64,000 nucleotides of DNA, taken from Pyrus communis. Taxonomy: Eukaryota; Streptophyta; Magnoliopsida; Rosales; Rosaceae. Of the stretch, positions 10,825 to 21,671 are shown in pieces. The translations under genes and the position numbers were made by a program. Every line of letters starts with the position of its first letter. Within the stretch, counting starts at the first letter, position 1. The stretch spans positions 11,072,122 through 11,136,121 of the forward strand of contig NC_084803.1 in the NCBI RefSeq assembly GCF_963583255.1. The letters run 5' to 3'. The notes under the pieces are model-generated. The model was not told the DNA's origin. It saw only the letters and a list, made by a program, of their open reading frames with translations, and searched no databases.

Positions 10825-11515
10825 AGCCCTTATTAATATGATTGTAAATGAGAGGTCTTAGGTTCAATTCTCGCCAAATACGAATTTGAACCACATTATT
10901 GTTAGCCCCATCATAAGGCTAAGCTCAACCCCCCCCCCCCTTAGGCCATCTCCAACCGAGGGCTGGCCAGAAAGCTCGTTTTAACTCTCTGGCCCTCTAA
11001 GAAATTAATATTTTAATGAACAGTATATAGCCATATTTGCCTCCGTCTCCAACGGAGGGCCATAGAGTCAAACATAATTTATTATTTAAATCTGAAAACT
11101 ACAACAACTTAAATTTAAAAACTACAACGGTAACTGGTCCAAAAAACCAAAAAAACTAGAACTTAAATTTAATGAATGGTTTAGGTATTTATAGGGAAAA
11201 AAAATTAGAATTTTCAAGAATTTAAAAAAAAAAATTGGCCCAAAAAACCAAAAAACAAAAAAAAAATTTGAATACAACGGCTAGCTGACTAGCCGTCGTA
11301 TTCAAATTTTTTTTTTAAGCAATCATGTCGGTTATAACCGATAGGATTGCTCTATATTCTGGCCAGCCCTTTCCAATTCCGTGGGCTCTCTCGAATTTCA
11401 CAGCCCTCTGGCCTAACCCTCAGTTGGAGACAGTTTTCGGGCTATTTCGGCCCTCTGGACCCTTCGGTTGGAGATGGTCTTAGTCCTTCTTAGTGTAGAT
11501 AATATCGTTTATTAA
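10825..11515 (+). repeat. tRNA-derived SINE, split by a MITE
   Basis: The 5' part (about 10825-10943) has the B-box-like GGTTCAATTCTC and a block ending AACCACATTATTGTTAGCCC shared with the other SINE copies in the window. The 3' part (about 11480-11515) carries the family end TTAGTGTAGATAATATCG. The two halves are separated by a 536-bp MITE at 10944-11479. The extreme 5' end looks truncated or diverged. Confidence 0.75.
10944..11479. mobile_element. Tourist-like MITE (PIF/Harbinger type) with TTA target-site duplication
   Basis: The terminal inverted repeats are GGCCATCTCCAACCG at the left and CGGTTGGAGATGGTC at the right, with one mismatch. TTA flanks both sides (10941-10943 and 11480-11482), the 3-bp duplication expected of PIF/Harbinger MITEs. 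The element is non-coding with A-rich interior blocks and an internal 18-bp-stem hairpin at about 11267-11302. Confidence 0.85.
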
Positions 11516-11793
11516 ATTATGAGTTCGATTTCTCTTTGTCACGTTATTTGTATAAAAGAAAAATTAAGACAAACATAAACGAAATTATGTTTGGACTCTT
11601 TGGAGATGAGCAAGTAATTTTCACTCTTTTTTTTTCATCGCCTTTGTTTATATTTGCTTATTAATTCTCGTTTGACTTGTATCATCTAGATGATAGGAAT
11701 AAACATAACAATGGGAATGAGACAAAATAGGTGTGTAGAAATTACTTCACGGGAAAACGAGATAAATCTTTCTCTTAAAAAATCAAATTGAAG

Positions 11794-11957
11794 TCACTTA
11801 GTACTACAGTCTAGTGATATTCCTCTTTATTTGTAAGTGAGAGGTTTTAGGTTCGATTCTCGTCAAATGAGAATCTGAACCACATTATTGCTAGCCTATT
11901 GTGAGACTAAGTTCATCCCTCTCTCTTAGTATATATAATATCGTTTGCTAAAAAAAA
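11794..11957 (+). repeat. tRNA-derived SINE with target-site duplication
   Basis: The body starts TCACTTAGTACTACAG, contains GGTTCGATTCTC as a B box and ends in an A-run. It is flanked by direct repeats of AATCAAATTGAAG (11781-11793 and about 11958-11970). A retroposed copy with a clear insertion footprint. Confidence 0.85.
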
Positions 11958-12586
11958 AATCAAATTGAAGATATAAATTAAGCAAATAGATTAGCGTATT
12001 GCCATATTGAATTCACCGAACAGCCCAACTAACACTTATTTGCTGAGTCTGATTTGGTGCCTTCGGATGGAGAGAGTTGACTAATTGAAATCCTGAAATC
12101 CTACTCAGCCAGAATAAGTTGAGGGAGGCACATCAGTATGTGTGATATGACCAAAGTCTCTCTTGTGTTTGAACAATTTGCACTCAATTTTCAAAAAGAT
12201 GGACTGATACGGTGTCAATAATTTGTCGTTAAAATTAAAAGAAAACTCACGAAAAGTTAAAAAAATTTAGTTTTAATGAAAAAAATGATAAATAAAGGTG
12301 TAGTAAATAGTACCAAAAAAAATTAAAAATATGATTTTTCGTTAAAAATGAATAGTACTAGAAGTATTTCGTTAAAATTCTCTAAAATTAATAGATAACA
12401 TAAAAGTATTCAAATATGTTGACGTGTATTGATACATTATCAATATTATTAGGGTATTACAAATATCAATCTTACCTATTGAAAACCCGACATTTAATAA
12501 ATATTTACTACACCCAGTGTATACCAGATTTGAATAAAAAAACAAAATGAAGTCCTTTTTTAACAGTAACAGGTGCTGGTCGATGA

Positions 12587-12761
12587 TCACTAAATACTAC
12601 AATCTAGTAATATTATTTTTTATTTATAAATAAGAGATTTTAGGTTTGATTCTCGTCAAATAAGAGTTTAAATCATATTATTGTTAGTCTATTATGAGGC
12701 TAAACACATTTTCTCTTCATTACAGTACATAATATTATTTGTTCAAAAAAAAAAAAAAAAA
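12587..12761 (+). repeat. Diverged SINE copy of the same family
   Basis: Starts TCACTAAATACTAC, has GGTTTGATTCTC as a decayed B box, the shared block ATATTATTGTTAGTC, and a 3' A-run at 12745-12761. Many substitutions relative to the copy at 11794. No clear flanking duplication. Confidence 0.75.
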
Positions 12762-14270
12762 CCCGAATTAAGAAAAAATAAAACTCGATTGAGTCAACAA
12801 AGTACTGTAATTGAGTTTGTCTGCATTCTTTCATATATTAGTCAAAACTAAAGAGACGAAAAGGTATAATCATACATGTGATCGGTTTGTCAGCCTGGCG
12901 TTGAACATGGCATGTGGCAATGTGGGATTCCACTAATTAATAACAACTGTTTGAATCTGGTTTCACCATACAGCCCACCTAACAATTTGGAGAGGAAGAG
13001 GAAATATAATGCATGATTTGTATGATTTTACGAGGATGATTTTTAAATTTGTAATTAAAAAAAAAAGTGACTGGTTAGCATCTTATTAAGCTACTGATTG
13101 GTTAGCGCTTAAACACACTTATATACATATATTCAATATGATGGTTGTACTTTGGCATCAAGATGATCCCAGGACCACCTAGAGGCCAGGAAACAAGCAT
13201 GTGAAGATCATCCAATGGCTCTCCGAATGTTTGGTACATATATCTTTTTGTGCTCACTAAGCGTTTGATGTAATATCTGCTAAGCATATATTGGCAAGTT
13301 GCATCAACAAACGCTCTCTATAACACTCATCGTATTGTTTCAGCAAATGTCAATATTTGTTGACATATAGACAATAGATATCGACATTTGTACACTTTTT
13401 ACTAAGTTTCTATCTAAAAACTTGAACCTTTAACATTAGGACCCCAAAAAATTCAAATCCTAAATCTGCCGGTGTGTATATATGTATACTATGTACAACT
13501 TTCAAGTAGTCCCATCAATTATGCATTCATTCATATAAATATTTTTGTAGCATTGTACCAACTCTGCCTTCATATTCTAGAATTGTGTAGCTGCTGCCCT
13601 TTCATGTTCTATACAGGTAGAGAGGATCATACTCAATCATAACAGACATATAATAACAAACATATTTCTGTCTCAATCCATAAAATCAATGGTCAAATTA
13701 CATTTCACCTCCTACATGCTGACTCAAAATTAGATTTATTGCAATGTTAACTTCCGTCACGTAATGTGTTACTTAGATTTTCGCTGATCTAGAAGCCAAG
13801 AGTACGTCACGTGGATGAAAAGCCAATATAAAAGAAATAGTGTTATTTAGACATAAAAAAGAATAATCACATTACTATCGGAATGAGTCCCATATATGCG
13901 AGACATTTGTATTAGAGCGGGAGCCAGCAATGTTGCCAGTTTTACATCTTGAAAAATTCATACAAATATATTGGAAAATGATTTCCGCATACACCGTATT
14001 TATTTATGTCCATAGATTGTTGGATCATTATTCATCTTGGATTAGGGCTTGAATGGTTATGGGCGTGGGCAAGCTAAAACCCAATGGGCTACCAAATCAT
14101 TTATAAAAGCCCGTTTTATTACATCTTACCAAAAACAAAAGGCCCATTTCATATTATAAGACAAGAAAGTGAAACACAGGGTTTTAGGCTTGGACAAGGT
14201 TTAAGGATCTGCCCTCTGTTCTCTGCCAAATGCTAGTTTCCGATTACAATCGGCGGTTTGTCAGTTTCCC
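12762..14270. other. Intergenic spacer upstream of the PPR gene
   Basis: No gene recognised. Contains a small imperfect hairpin at about 13344-13390 (CAAATGTC...GACATTTG arms). The last ~150 bases hold GGCCCA/TGGGC-type motifs and are probably the PPR promoter and 5' UTR. Confidence 0.5.
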
Positions 14271-16622
14271 ATGATTACCCGCCAACTGAATTTCAAAGCC
14301 CTCCATCGAATACCTAACCAACGGTTTCCGACATGCTCTAACTTCCACTCATTCAAACATGAGCACCAACTGTTCGACCAAAATCGCCAACCAAACGCAG
14401 CAGCATCGGTTAACCACGCTATGCTCAACAACTTACACAGAAACCTTCCACGTCGAGCCCTCGGCGTCTTCAGAGAGCAGTTTCAGTTATGTTCGTCACA
14501 GAATATCGATGAAGTTACCCTTACCCTTGCTGTCAAGGCTTGTCAAGGGGACCTCAAACCCGGGTGCCAAATTCACGGGTTTGCGGTTTCTTCTGGGTTT
14601 GCTTCTTATGTTACGGTTTTGAATTCCTTGATGAGTATGTACACTAAAGCTGGAGAGTTTGATAGTGCGTTATTTATCTTTGAGAGGATGTGTTTTAAGG
14701 ATATAGTTTCTTGGAATACAATTCTTTCGGGGTTCAGGTCGAGTGAGGGTGCATTGAGTTTTGCTCTTAGGATGAACTTGAATGGAGTTGTTTTTGATCC
14801 GGTGACTTATACAACCGTACTTTCCTTTTGTGCGGAGCATGAGGACTTTCTGTTTGGATGGCAGCTTCATTCTCTCATATTTAAGTCTGGTTTGGATTGT
14901 GAAGTTTTTGTTGGGAATGCACTCATAAGTATGTATTCAAGGCAGAGACATCTAATAGAAGCTAGGAGCGTGTTTGATGAAATGCGGAATAAGGATCTGG
15001 TTTCATGGAATGCAATACTATCAGGTTATTCGCAAGAAGGAAATCACGGGCTTGAAGCGGTTTTGGCCTTTATTGAGATGATGAGAGAAGGGGTGGAGTT
15101 AGATCATGTCTCATTTACTAGTGCTGTTTCAGCTTGCGGTCATGAACAGAGTTTAGGACTCGGGAAACAGATACATGGCGTGACTATAAAATCAGGATAC
15201 GGAAAGCATGTTTCAGTTTGTAATGTATTGATCTCGACATATTCAAAGTGTGAGGATACTGAAGATGCAAAATTGGTGTTTCAGTACACAAACGATCGCA
15301 ATGTAGTTTCTTGGACGACTATGATTTCTATAGACGAAGAAGATGCCATCTCTCTGTTTAATGAAATGAGACTGGATGGAGTATATCCAAATGATGTTAC
15401 ATATGTTGGGCTAATCCATGCTGTAACGATTGGGAAGCAGGTGGAAGAAGGCCGAATGATTCACGGATTTTGCATAAAGACTGGATTTTTGTCTAAGGAT
15501 AATGTTTGCAACAGCTTTATCACAATGTATGCTAAGTTTGAGTCCATGCAGGACTCCATCAAAGTTTTCGAGGAGTTGGAATGCAGAGAAATCATATCGT
15601 GGAACGCTTTGATTTCAGGGTATGCTCAGAACCGGCTGTGCCAGGATGCTCTCAAAACATTCTTGGTAGCAACTATGGAGGCGACGCCAAACAATTACAC
15701 ATTTGGCAGTGTCTTGAGCGCAATCGGCGATGCTCACGATATATCTCTGAAGTATGGCCAACGATGCCACTCATTTTTAATCAAACTTGGATCAGTCACT
15801 GACCCGATCATCGCAGGTGCTCTTCTTGACATGTATGCAAAGCGAGGAAGTATTAGTGAGTCCGAAAGAGTTTTCAGCGAAACGCCTCACAAAAGTCAGT
15901 TTGCTTGGACTGCAATAATATCTGCATATGCTGCGCATGGAGACTGTGACTCAGTAATAGAATTGTTCGAGGAGATGGTAAGAGAAGGGGTGAAACCCGA
16001 TTCAATCACGTTTCTTTCTGTACTAGCTGCCTGCAGCAGAAAGGGAATGGTTGAGACCGGGCGTCATCTCTTTCACTCAATGATCAAAGAGTATCAGATT
16101 GAGCCATCTCCTCAGCATTATTCAAGCATGGTGGACATGTTGGGGCGGGCAGGGAAACTGGAGGAAGCGGAGGAGTTGATCAGTCAGATGCCAGGACAGC
16201 CAGGGTTTTCACTGCTGCAAAGCCTGCTCGGGGCATGCAGGATACACGGGAATGTGGAGATGGGTGAGAGAGTATCCAGCGCGCTGATGGGATTGGAACC
16301 GACGGAGTCAGGTGCTTACGTGCAGATGTCAAACTTGTATGCTGAGAAAGGGGACTGGGAAATGGTGGCGAAAGTACGGAAAGGGATGAGAGATAGGGGA
16401 GTGAGAAAGGAAGTTGGGTTTAGCTGGGTGGACACTGGTGGTGGTGATGCTGCTGATGGTTCCTTGTCTTTGCATCCGTTTTCATCGGGCGATACGTCTC
16501 ACCCGCTTTCCGAAGAGATTTGGAGAATGGCGAAATGCTTAGGATTGGAGATGAAAGTTTTGAGGGAGAATGTGTGGGAGATGAACTCACTGACTGTGAG
16601 GGCTTTGAATATGTACATGTGA
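14271..16622 (+). CDS. PLS-class pentatricopeptide repeat protein, E/E+ subgroup
   Basis: Intronless CDS of 783 aa. From about residue 60 it is a run of P, L and S repeats, with recurring signatures such as ALISMYSR, KDLVSWNAILSGY and GVELDHVSFTSAV. The C-terminus has the E-domain pattern (YSSMVDMLGRAGKLEEAEELI, then NLYAEKGDWEMVAKVRKGM, GFSWV) and an E+-like extension; there is no DYW deaminase. Such proteins bind organelle RNA and specify C-to-U editing sites, recruiting a DYW partner in trans. The basic, Arg/Asn-rich first ~45 residues look like an organelle presequence. From memory it resembles Arabidopsis At4g32430 (GRS1), a mitochondrial editing factor; this is not proven here. One repeat is shortened (WTTMISIDEEDAISL). 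Confidence 0.93.
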   Translation: MITRQLNFKALHRIPNQRFPTCSNFHSFKHEHQLFDQNRQPNAAASVNHAMLNNLHRNLPRRALGVFREQFQLCSSQNIDEVTLTLAVKACQGDLKPGCQIHGFAVSSGFASYVTVLNSLMSMYTKAGEFDSALFIFERMCFKDIVSWNTILSGFRSSEGALSFALRMNLNGVVFDPVTYTTVLSFCAEHEDFLFGWQLHSLIFKSGLDCEVFVGNALISMYSRQRHLIEARSVFDEMRNKDLVSWNAILSGYSQEGNHGLEAVLAFIEMMREGVELDHVSFTSAVSACGHEQSLGLGKQIHGVTIKSGYGKHVSVCNVLISTYSKCEDTEDAKLVFQYTNDRNVVSWTTMISIDEEDAISLFNEMRLDGVYPNDVTYVGLIHAVTIGKQVEEGRMIHGFCIKTGFLSKDNVCNSFITMYAKFESMQDSIKVFEELECREIISWNALISGYAQNRLCQDALKTFLVATMEATPNNYTFGSVLSAIGDAHDISLKYGQRCHSFLIKLGSVTDPIIAGALLDMYAKRGSISESERVFSETPHKSQFAWTAIISAYAAHGDCDSVIELFEEMVREGVKPDSITFLSVLAACSRKGMVETGRHLFHSMIKEYQIEPSPQHYSSMVDMLGRAGKLEEAEELISQMPGQPGFSLLQSLLGACRIHGNVEMGERVSSALMGLEPTESGAYVQMSNLYAEKGDWEMVAKVRKGMRDRGVRKEVGFSWVDTGGGDAADGSLSLHPFSSGDTSHPLSEEIWRMAKCLGLEMKVLRENVWEMNSLTVRALNMYM

Positions 16623-17861
16623 AACATTTGAGGCCAAAGCAACTCATGATTGTGTACTCTAATTATTCTTTTGTAGCAAAAGTTTAAAGAAAAAGGAGAG
16701 GGAAATTCATCTTTAAGATAACATATATCTTGGACAGTCTTTGAAGCATTTTAGCGGTGCCAATTGCTCGTGTTCACTTTTATTTATTTATATCTAGGTC
16801 GTGTTCGTATCAATGCATAGATAAATCAATACGAAAGACAATATAATTAATATTAAAATATATAATAATTCATAGTACTAATCTGATTAAGATTTTTTTT
16901 TCTTTTTTTTTGTGTGAATGATTATGCAATCTACTCTTTCCGAGTATATCACCAACTGCGCCTGCGAAGGCCACATGATTTCCACATGTAGGTGTTTTCT
17001 CTCGAATTGTAGCAAGGATTCTTGAAATTTTCAACTTTGATTACTTGAAATTACTAATTTAACACCTACATTTTTTACAATGATTGTGTACAAGATCGCG
17101 AAAAACTTTGATAGGACTACCTAGCTAAAACAGCAAGAGAGACCAGCGTGTGGTCACATAAGAACATTAAGGAAGCACCCTACTTTTATGATAAGTGGCC
17201 TACTAGATGACGCTGTTTGATACCGCTACCCGAAGTTTTCACAGAAGTTTTTTTTTTTTTTTTTTTTTTTTTTTTGGGTAAAATTGCTAGTTTTCACAGA
17301 AGTTTTAGTGCTTCTTTGAACCAAATTACAGCACTGACTCTGATAAGCGACCTTCAACAAGTTGTAATTGTGTTCACGAGTCCACAAGCATTAGGTAAAA
17401 TTTTGGGAAATTCAATTGCCCTAAACCCAAGACCTTTGATAGGGAGTGTTCTTACTTGAGCTCTATTTGAACCCAGAAATGTTCGGCAACAACGGTTTTT
17501 AACTAAAAATAGCCTCTAGCGAGGGAGCTCATTCAGCCGAAAGAGCCCGACAATCAACTACCAAATAAACACAGAAGAGTAAAGCATTACTAATGATCTC
17601 TCTGAAATAGCAACCGAAGAACAAGGCAATCACTCAACGCAAGTTGTTACATAAGCTTGTACTTAACAGCAACACTCATCTCGAATTCATCCAAGTATAT
17701 TTCAGATTCAAGCTTGCCTAGCAGTTCATTAAAAACAAAACTTTTAGTACAAAGTCAACATTAAAGGATTTCCTAGTACACAACAACTCCAGTCAAAGCC
17801 TCTGAAGGCTCTCGCTACAGTCCGAGAGGCCCATCACACCGAGTATGCACTCCGAAATGGT
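16623..17861. other. Intergenic spacer between PPR gene and SNU13
   Basis: Probable 3' UTRs of both convergent genes. Apart from a small poly-T insertion at 17252-17288 nothing is recognised. Confidence 0.5.
17234..17306 (-). repeat. Minimal retroposed tail flanked by an 18-bp direct repeat
   Basis: AGTTTTCACAGAAGTTTT occurs at 17234-17251 and 17289-17306. Between the copies are about 24 T residues and GGGTAAAATTGCT. A poly-T/A tract bounded by a long direct repeat looks like an extremely 5'-truncated LINE or SINE insertion on the minus strand. Confidence 0.5.
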
Positions 17862-19330
17862 TTAGATAAGGAGCTTCTCGATGGCATCCTGAATTTTTAC
17901 ATATACGATGTTCAGAATACAGAACCAAATCCAAAATTGTAGATTAAAACTAGACTGAAGAGTACCTTGAGTTGTTGTATTTGTGACTTCAATTGACTTC
18001 CCTCGTTTGTTGTCACAGAGGCGGCAATGACAGGTCTTGTGACACCGCATGCTCGTCCAAGTGCTTGCTTCGAAGGAACAAACACATAGGGCACATTCTG
18101 CACAAATTCAAGTAGACTGTTTATAACATGTTGTGTACTAGTTCATCATACCTGAGTCTCTAGGGGAGAAGCAGCAAATAAAAGGGTTTTAAATTTCCAG
18201 TACAAAATGAAACAGACACAATATTTAGAGTGCGCTACTGTCTCGAGGCATGGTGTTACGTTTCTATAACCACGTGATGCTTATTAATAACAGTGTTGCA
18301 TATGAAATGTGTACAATCTAAAACAAAACAGACATAAGATTTTAGTGCATCAATTCAAAGCCGTAGAACACAGCCACAAGCACCAACCAAACGTATATAG
18401 TAAATGTGTCTGGTTTGGGTACAAATATCAACGCCTACTACAAAAATGGAACATCAAATAATTTGGAAACTACACGAACCACCTCAACTGACGAAAAGCC
18501 AACTATCAAGTCTTAAAAGGTTGTCGTACATGGGATGTGTACATTCTAAAACGAAACAGTCATATGATCTTTGGTGCCTCGATGTAAAGCCGTTGAACAC
18601 AGCCCAACCAACAGATGTAAATAAAATCAGTGATGCCTACTAGAAAACTGGAAAATCAAACACTTCGGAAACTACACAAACCAACTCAACTGACAAATAA
18701 TACGCCAACTATCGAACCAAAATAGAAACATTTTATCCAAAAAGTGTAGAAAAACAAACAACAAAGGCACTTGAATATGTCACTGAACTACCCCCATATG
18801 AGAATCAACACTATCCCAATCAACCAACCAAAAATTCCAACTCACAAACAAATAATAAAGCATTCAGAATACGAAAAACTCAGCCCCAGAGAAAGAGTAC
18901 CTTATCCTCAGCCAACAGGGGAAGGTGAAGAAGAATCTCCAGAGGCTCAGTATCCGCCGCCATCACTATAAACTCCGAAATACCCCTGTTCAAGGTTTTA
19001 GTTGCTGAAAAGAATCACAACCCAAATATCAAATTCCAAGTCCCAAATTTGACACGAAAACAATAAAAAAAATGGATTAAAAAGAAGCAGCATTCGGGTG
19101 AGTACCTTCATTCGCGCCCTTTTTGAGCTGCTTGTAGTTAGCAGCTTGCTGAACCAGGTCGAGTATGGTGATCGTCAGCTGCGCGTCGGCCAACGGGTAC
19201 GCCTTCGGGTTCACTGCCTCTCCGGTCTGCATTTACAGTCAAACACAAACAAATTAGCAATTCATAAACCCTAATCGATCGATCGAAAACCCTAAGAGAA
19301 GAACAGAGATGAAGAACGAGAGGGTACCAT
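17862..19330 (-). CDS. SNU13: SNU13 / NHP2L1 (15.5K), L7Ae-family RNA-binding protein
   Basis: Five coding exons on the minus strand: 19328-19330, 19106-19226, 18901-19004, 17966-18097 and 17862-17888. They join to 387 nt, 128 aa, the exact usual length. The protein starts [15 protein letters not shown] and ends DAIEKLLI. The L7Ae/L30e core includes [15 protein letters not shown], which contacts kink-turn RNA, and [23 protein letters not shown]13 binds the K-turn of U4 snRNA and of box C/D snoRNAs, nucleating the U4/U6.U5 tri-snRNP and the 2'-O-methylation snoRNP in the nucleus and nucleolus. Exon 1 codes only the initiator ATG, followed directly by a GT donor. All introns are GT-AG. One residue (GVTRP) differs from the DVTRP I remember in Arabidopsis. 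Confidence 0.97.
18298..18730. repeat. Diverged ~220-bp tandem duplication in SNU13 intron 3
   Basis: Two related segments, about 18298-18515 and 18528-18730. They share order and wording (GTGTACA-TCTAAAAC, AAAGCCGT-GAACACAGCC, GGAAACTACAC-AACCA, CTCAACTGAC) with many substitutions and small indels. Confidence 0.7.
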
Positions 19331-19364
19331 TGTGTGTCGTCGTCGATTCCGAGGTGCAGAGAGG

Positions 19365-19516
19365 CTAGGGTTTTTGTTGCGCACCAAATTAGGGTTTAAG
19401 GAGGAGAGCGTTTACGCCTACTGCGGGGATATTTATAGAGGAGATTTCTGGGCCGCCGTCGTTTATACCGAGCAAAATGCACTTGGGTTTGACGGCCCGT
19501 TATGAAACATTGGGCT
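19365..19516 (-). promoter_or_regulatory. Telo-box and site II-like motifs at the SNU13 5' end
   Basis: On the minus strand, AAACCCTA-type telo-boxes lie at 19365-19375 and 19388-19398. TGGGCC/T site II-type motifs lie at 19449-19454 and 19511-19516. The combination is typical of plant ribosomal-protein and ribosome-biogenesis promoters. The nearer motifs may lie in the 5' UTR. Confidence 0.6.
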
Positions 19517-19599
19517 AATCCCTTGTTGATTTTGGACCGGTCCATATTTTTAGGTCCATTTTAATTGTATTTTATAATAAATTAAGCGAATGAACACTT

Positions 19600-19755
19600 C
19601 GAGAACTGTAAGACTTGTTTGTAAATGTTTTTAAAATGACCAAAAGTACTAAGCTTTTTCCTGGAAGTACTTTAAGTGCTTTTCAGGATTCACTTGCGTT
19701 TTTACTAGGGATTGATTCTAAAAACATTTTCACCAAAACCGTTTCCAATATTTTT
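19600..19755. repeat. MITE-like repeat fragment
   Basis: Contains ACTTGTTTGTAAATG and TTTTAAAATGACCAAAAGTACT, closely related to the inverted arms of the repeat at 39505-39715. Ends are not defined. Confidence 0.5.
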
Positions 19756-19970
19756 TACACTAAATGATGGGGGAGTCGGCTAAATTTTATAATGGATTAA
19801 TAATAATGTGGTTTAAATTTATCTTTTACAAGAAACAATAATCAAATTAATCCATATAGAAAGAGCAATTGGTCGAGTATTTTTAAGGAAAAATGTTTCG
19901 ACAAACTTACAAAGTAAGACAACTCTCACATAAAATAGATTAACGTGTGGTTGTGACTCCTATCAAACTC

Positions 19971-20192
19971 GAGAGAGGATTCTTGCTAGGTTCTCTTTGT
20001 GAGGATTCCAAAGATCCTCCAATCATATATGTTCACTGTACATCGTGCGGCCAATTTTCGTTAGGTATTGTTTATATTTAATTTTAAATAAAAAAATTTT
20101 ACAATAATTTCTGATCACACAATGTACGATAACGGATGTGATTTGAGAATTCTGATATCCTCACAAAGAGAATCCAACGAGAATTCTCACTC
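19971..20192. mobile_element. MITE with ~36-bp terminal inverted repeats
   Basis: The left arm (19971-20006, starting GAGAGAGGATTC) and the right arm (to 20192) are imperfect inverted repeats, both ending in TTCTCTTTGTGAGGAT. The interior has a core (GTTTATATTTAATTTTAAAT) that recurs at about 38046-38065. Non-coding, 222 bp. Confidence 0.8.
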
Positions 20193-21640
20193 ATAAATCT
20201 CATGATGTTTCATGATTTTGTGAAATGTGTAATAAGGATAGAGAATGGGTTGAGTTATTGAATTTTTTTTTTTTTTTTCATTTTTCTTGGGAAAATTTTA
20301 TTTAATCTTATCTAACCTATTTTTACACCCAACTTACTTTTTGCACCCATTTAATTTTTAACTAAACTATTAATATCTTTTTAAATCCAAATTTAATACA
20401 TAATATACCTCTATAAACCCAATTCAATATGTGGATTTATTTTTACTTCCATTGGACATCAGTGATTGTCGGTCTTTGTCCCTGTTATGCTCTGCTCTGC
20501 AAAGCTAATAACTTTCCTCTGCATACAGCTAGCCAGCCTTGGTTTTTGGGGCAATGGCTGGGTAAAGTATCAATGTGTCGTCATGATTTGTTTCTACTAG
20601 GCTTGTTTGTGAGTTGCAAAACCTTAAGGGTTGAGGGTGTAATTTCCGTAATGCTTGCGTTATTAAAAGAACAAAAATTAAGCTTTCATAAGATCTATAA
20701 TGCAGATTCATTTTGTTGCATTGCACAAGGAAATTAGATATGTACTGATTGGAACTGGAGCTGATCCTCGAGCATTGATGCCATCAGCTGGACGTTTTGT
20801 TCCTCATCTGCCAATTTGCTAGTAATGTTTTTTAACATTTACTTGCTCCAGAACATAGAATGTTTAACACAAACCCAGATAGGGAACAAGAATTTCTGAG
20901 TGAGTTACTACTGTGATATTTGGTAGCAATGAATAATGCCGTGGGGTGTGTTTGTAATGGTAATTCCCCAAGTAAAAGGGTAGTTATGCCCTGTTAGGCA
21001 AACTATTGTGATATTTGGTAGCAATGAAAATCAAATGAGATGTTATTTGTAAGAAAATTTGAATTGATACTTGTATTAACGAATGAGATTACAAAAATGA
21101 AGAACACAGATGCCAATTCATAAATTGCAGTCAAACGAACAAAAAATTCATAAATTGAGTCATACCTAGGTTGGACGATTCAAAACTTCAAAATCATCAT
21201 CCATCATTAGAAAAAACTTATTTTTCTCTATGAGAACTATTAGGGTTTTAGCTAGAATGAACGTAGGATAAACAAAAAGTGATCGTAGAGTTTAATTATA
21301 GTATTTGGATTTATTGATAAATTTGAGTTTTATTATTAATTTCATTTTGTACTTAATAATAATTATGCAATAGAGTAAAATAGACAATTAATATTTAAAA
21401 TTTATATTAAGTGTAAAAAAATGTTAAATGAGTTTACATAAAATTTCCCTTTTTCTTATTTCCTCTTTTTTTTTTTACCCAAAAAGAAAAATGTGATTTG
21501 GCTGTACGTGTCCAGGTGGCGAAAGATGATTTGATAGGTGGCAAACACCACAGTCATTGTCTGAATCCAACTACGAAATTCTAGTTCCTCTGCGAGCAGG
21601 CAACGGCATTGAATTTACAATTTACACCCCGTAATCTCTC
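20193..21640. other. Intergenic spacer before SEC11
   Basis: AT-rich. A 102-codon open frame at 20429-20737 has no recognisable domain and is not called. The last ~150 bases are the probable SEC11 promoter and leader. Confidence 0.5.
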
Positions 21641-21671
21641 TGTTTTCGTAGTTGTTCAGAAATCAGAAGCA

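Noticed and set aside
13102..13330. Possible microRNA precursor (GATGATCC / GATCATCC near-repeats)
   Set aside because: The segments do not pair into a stable long stem and match no miRNA I know.
20429..20737. 102-codon open frame in the spacer before SEC11
   Set aside because: Cys/Leu-rich translation with no known pattern and no supporting splice or promoter context.
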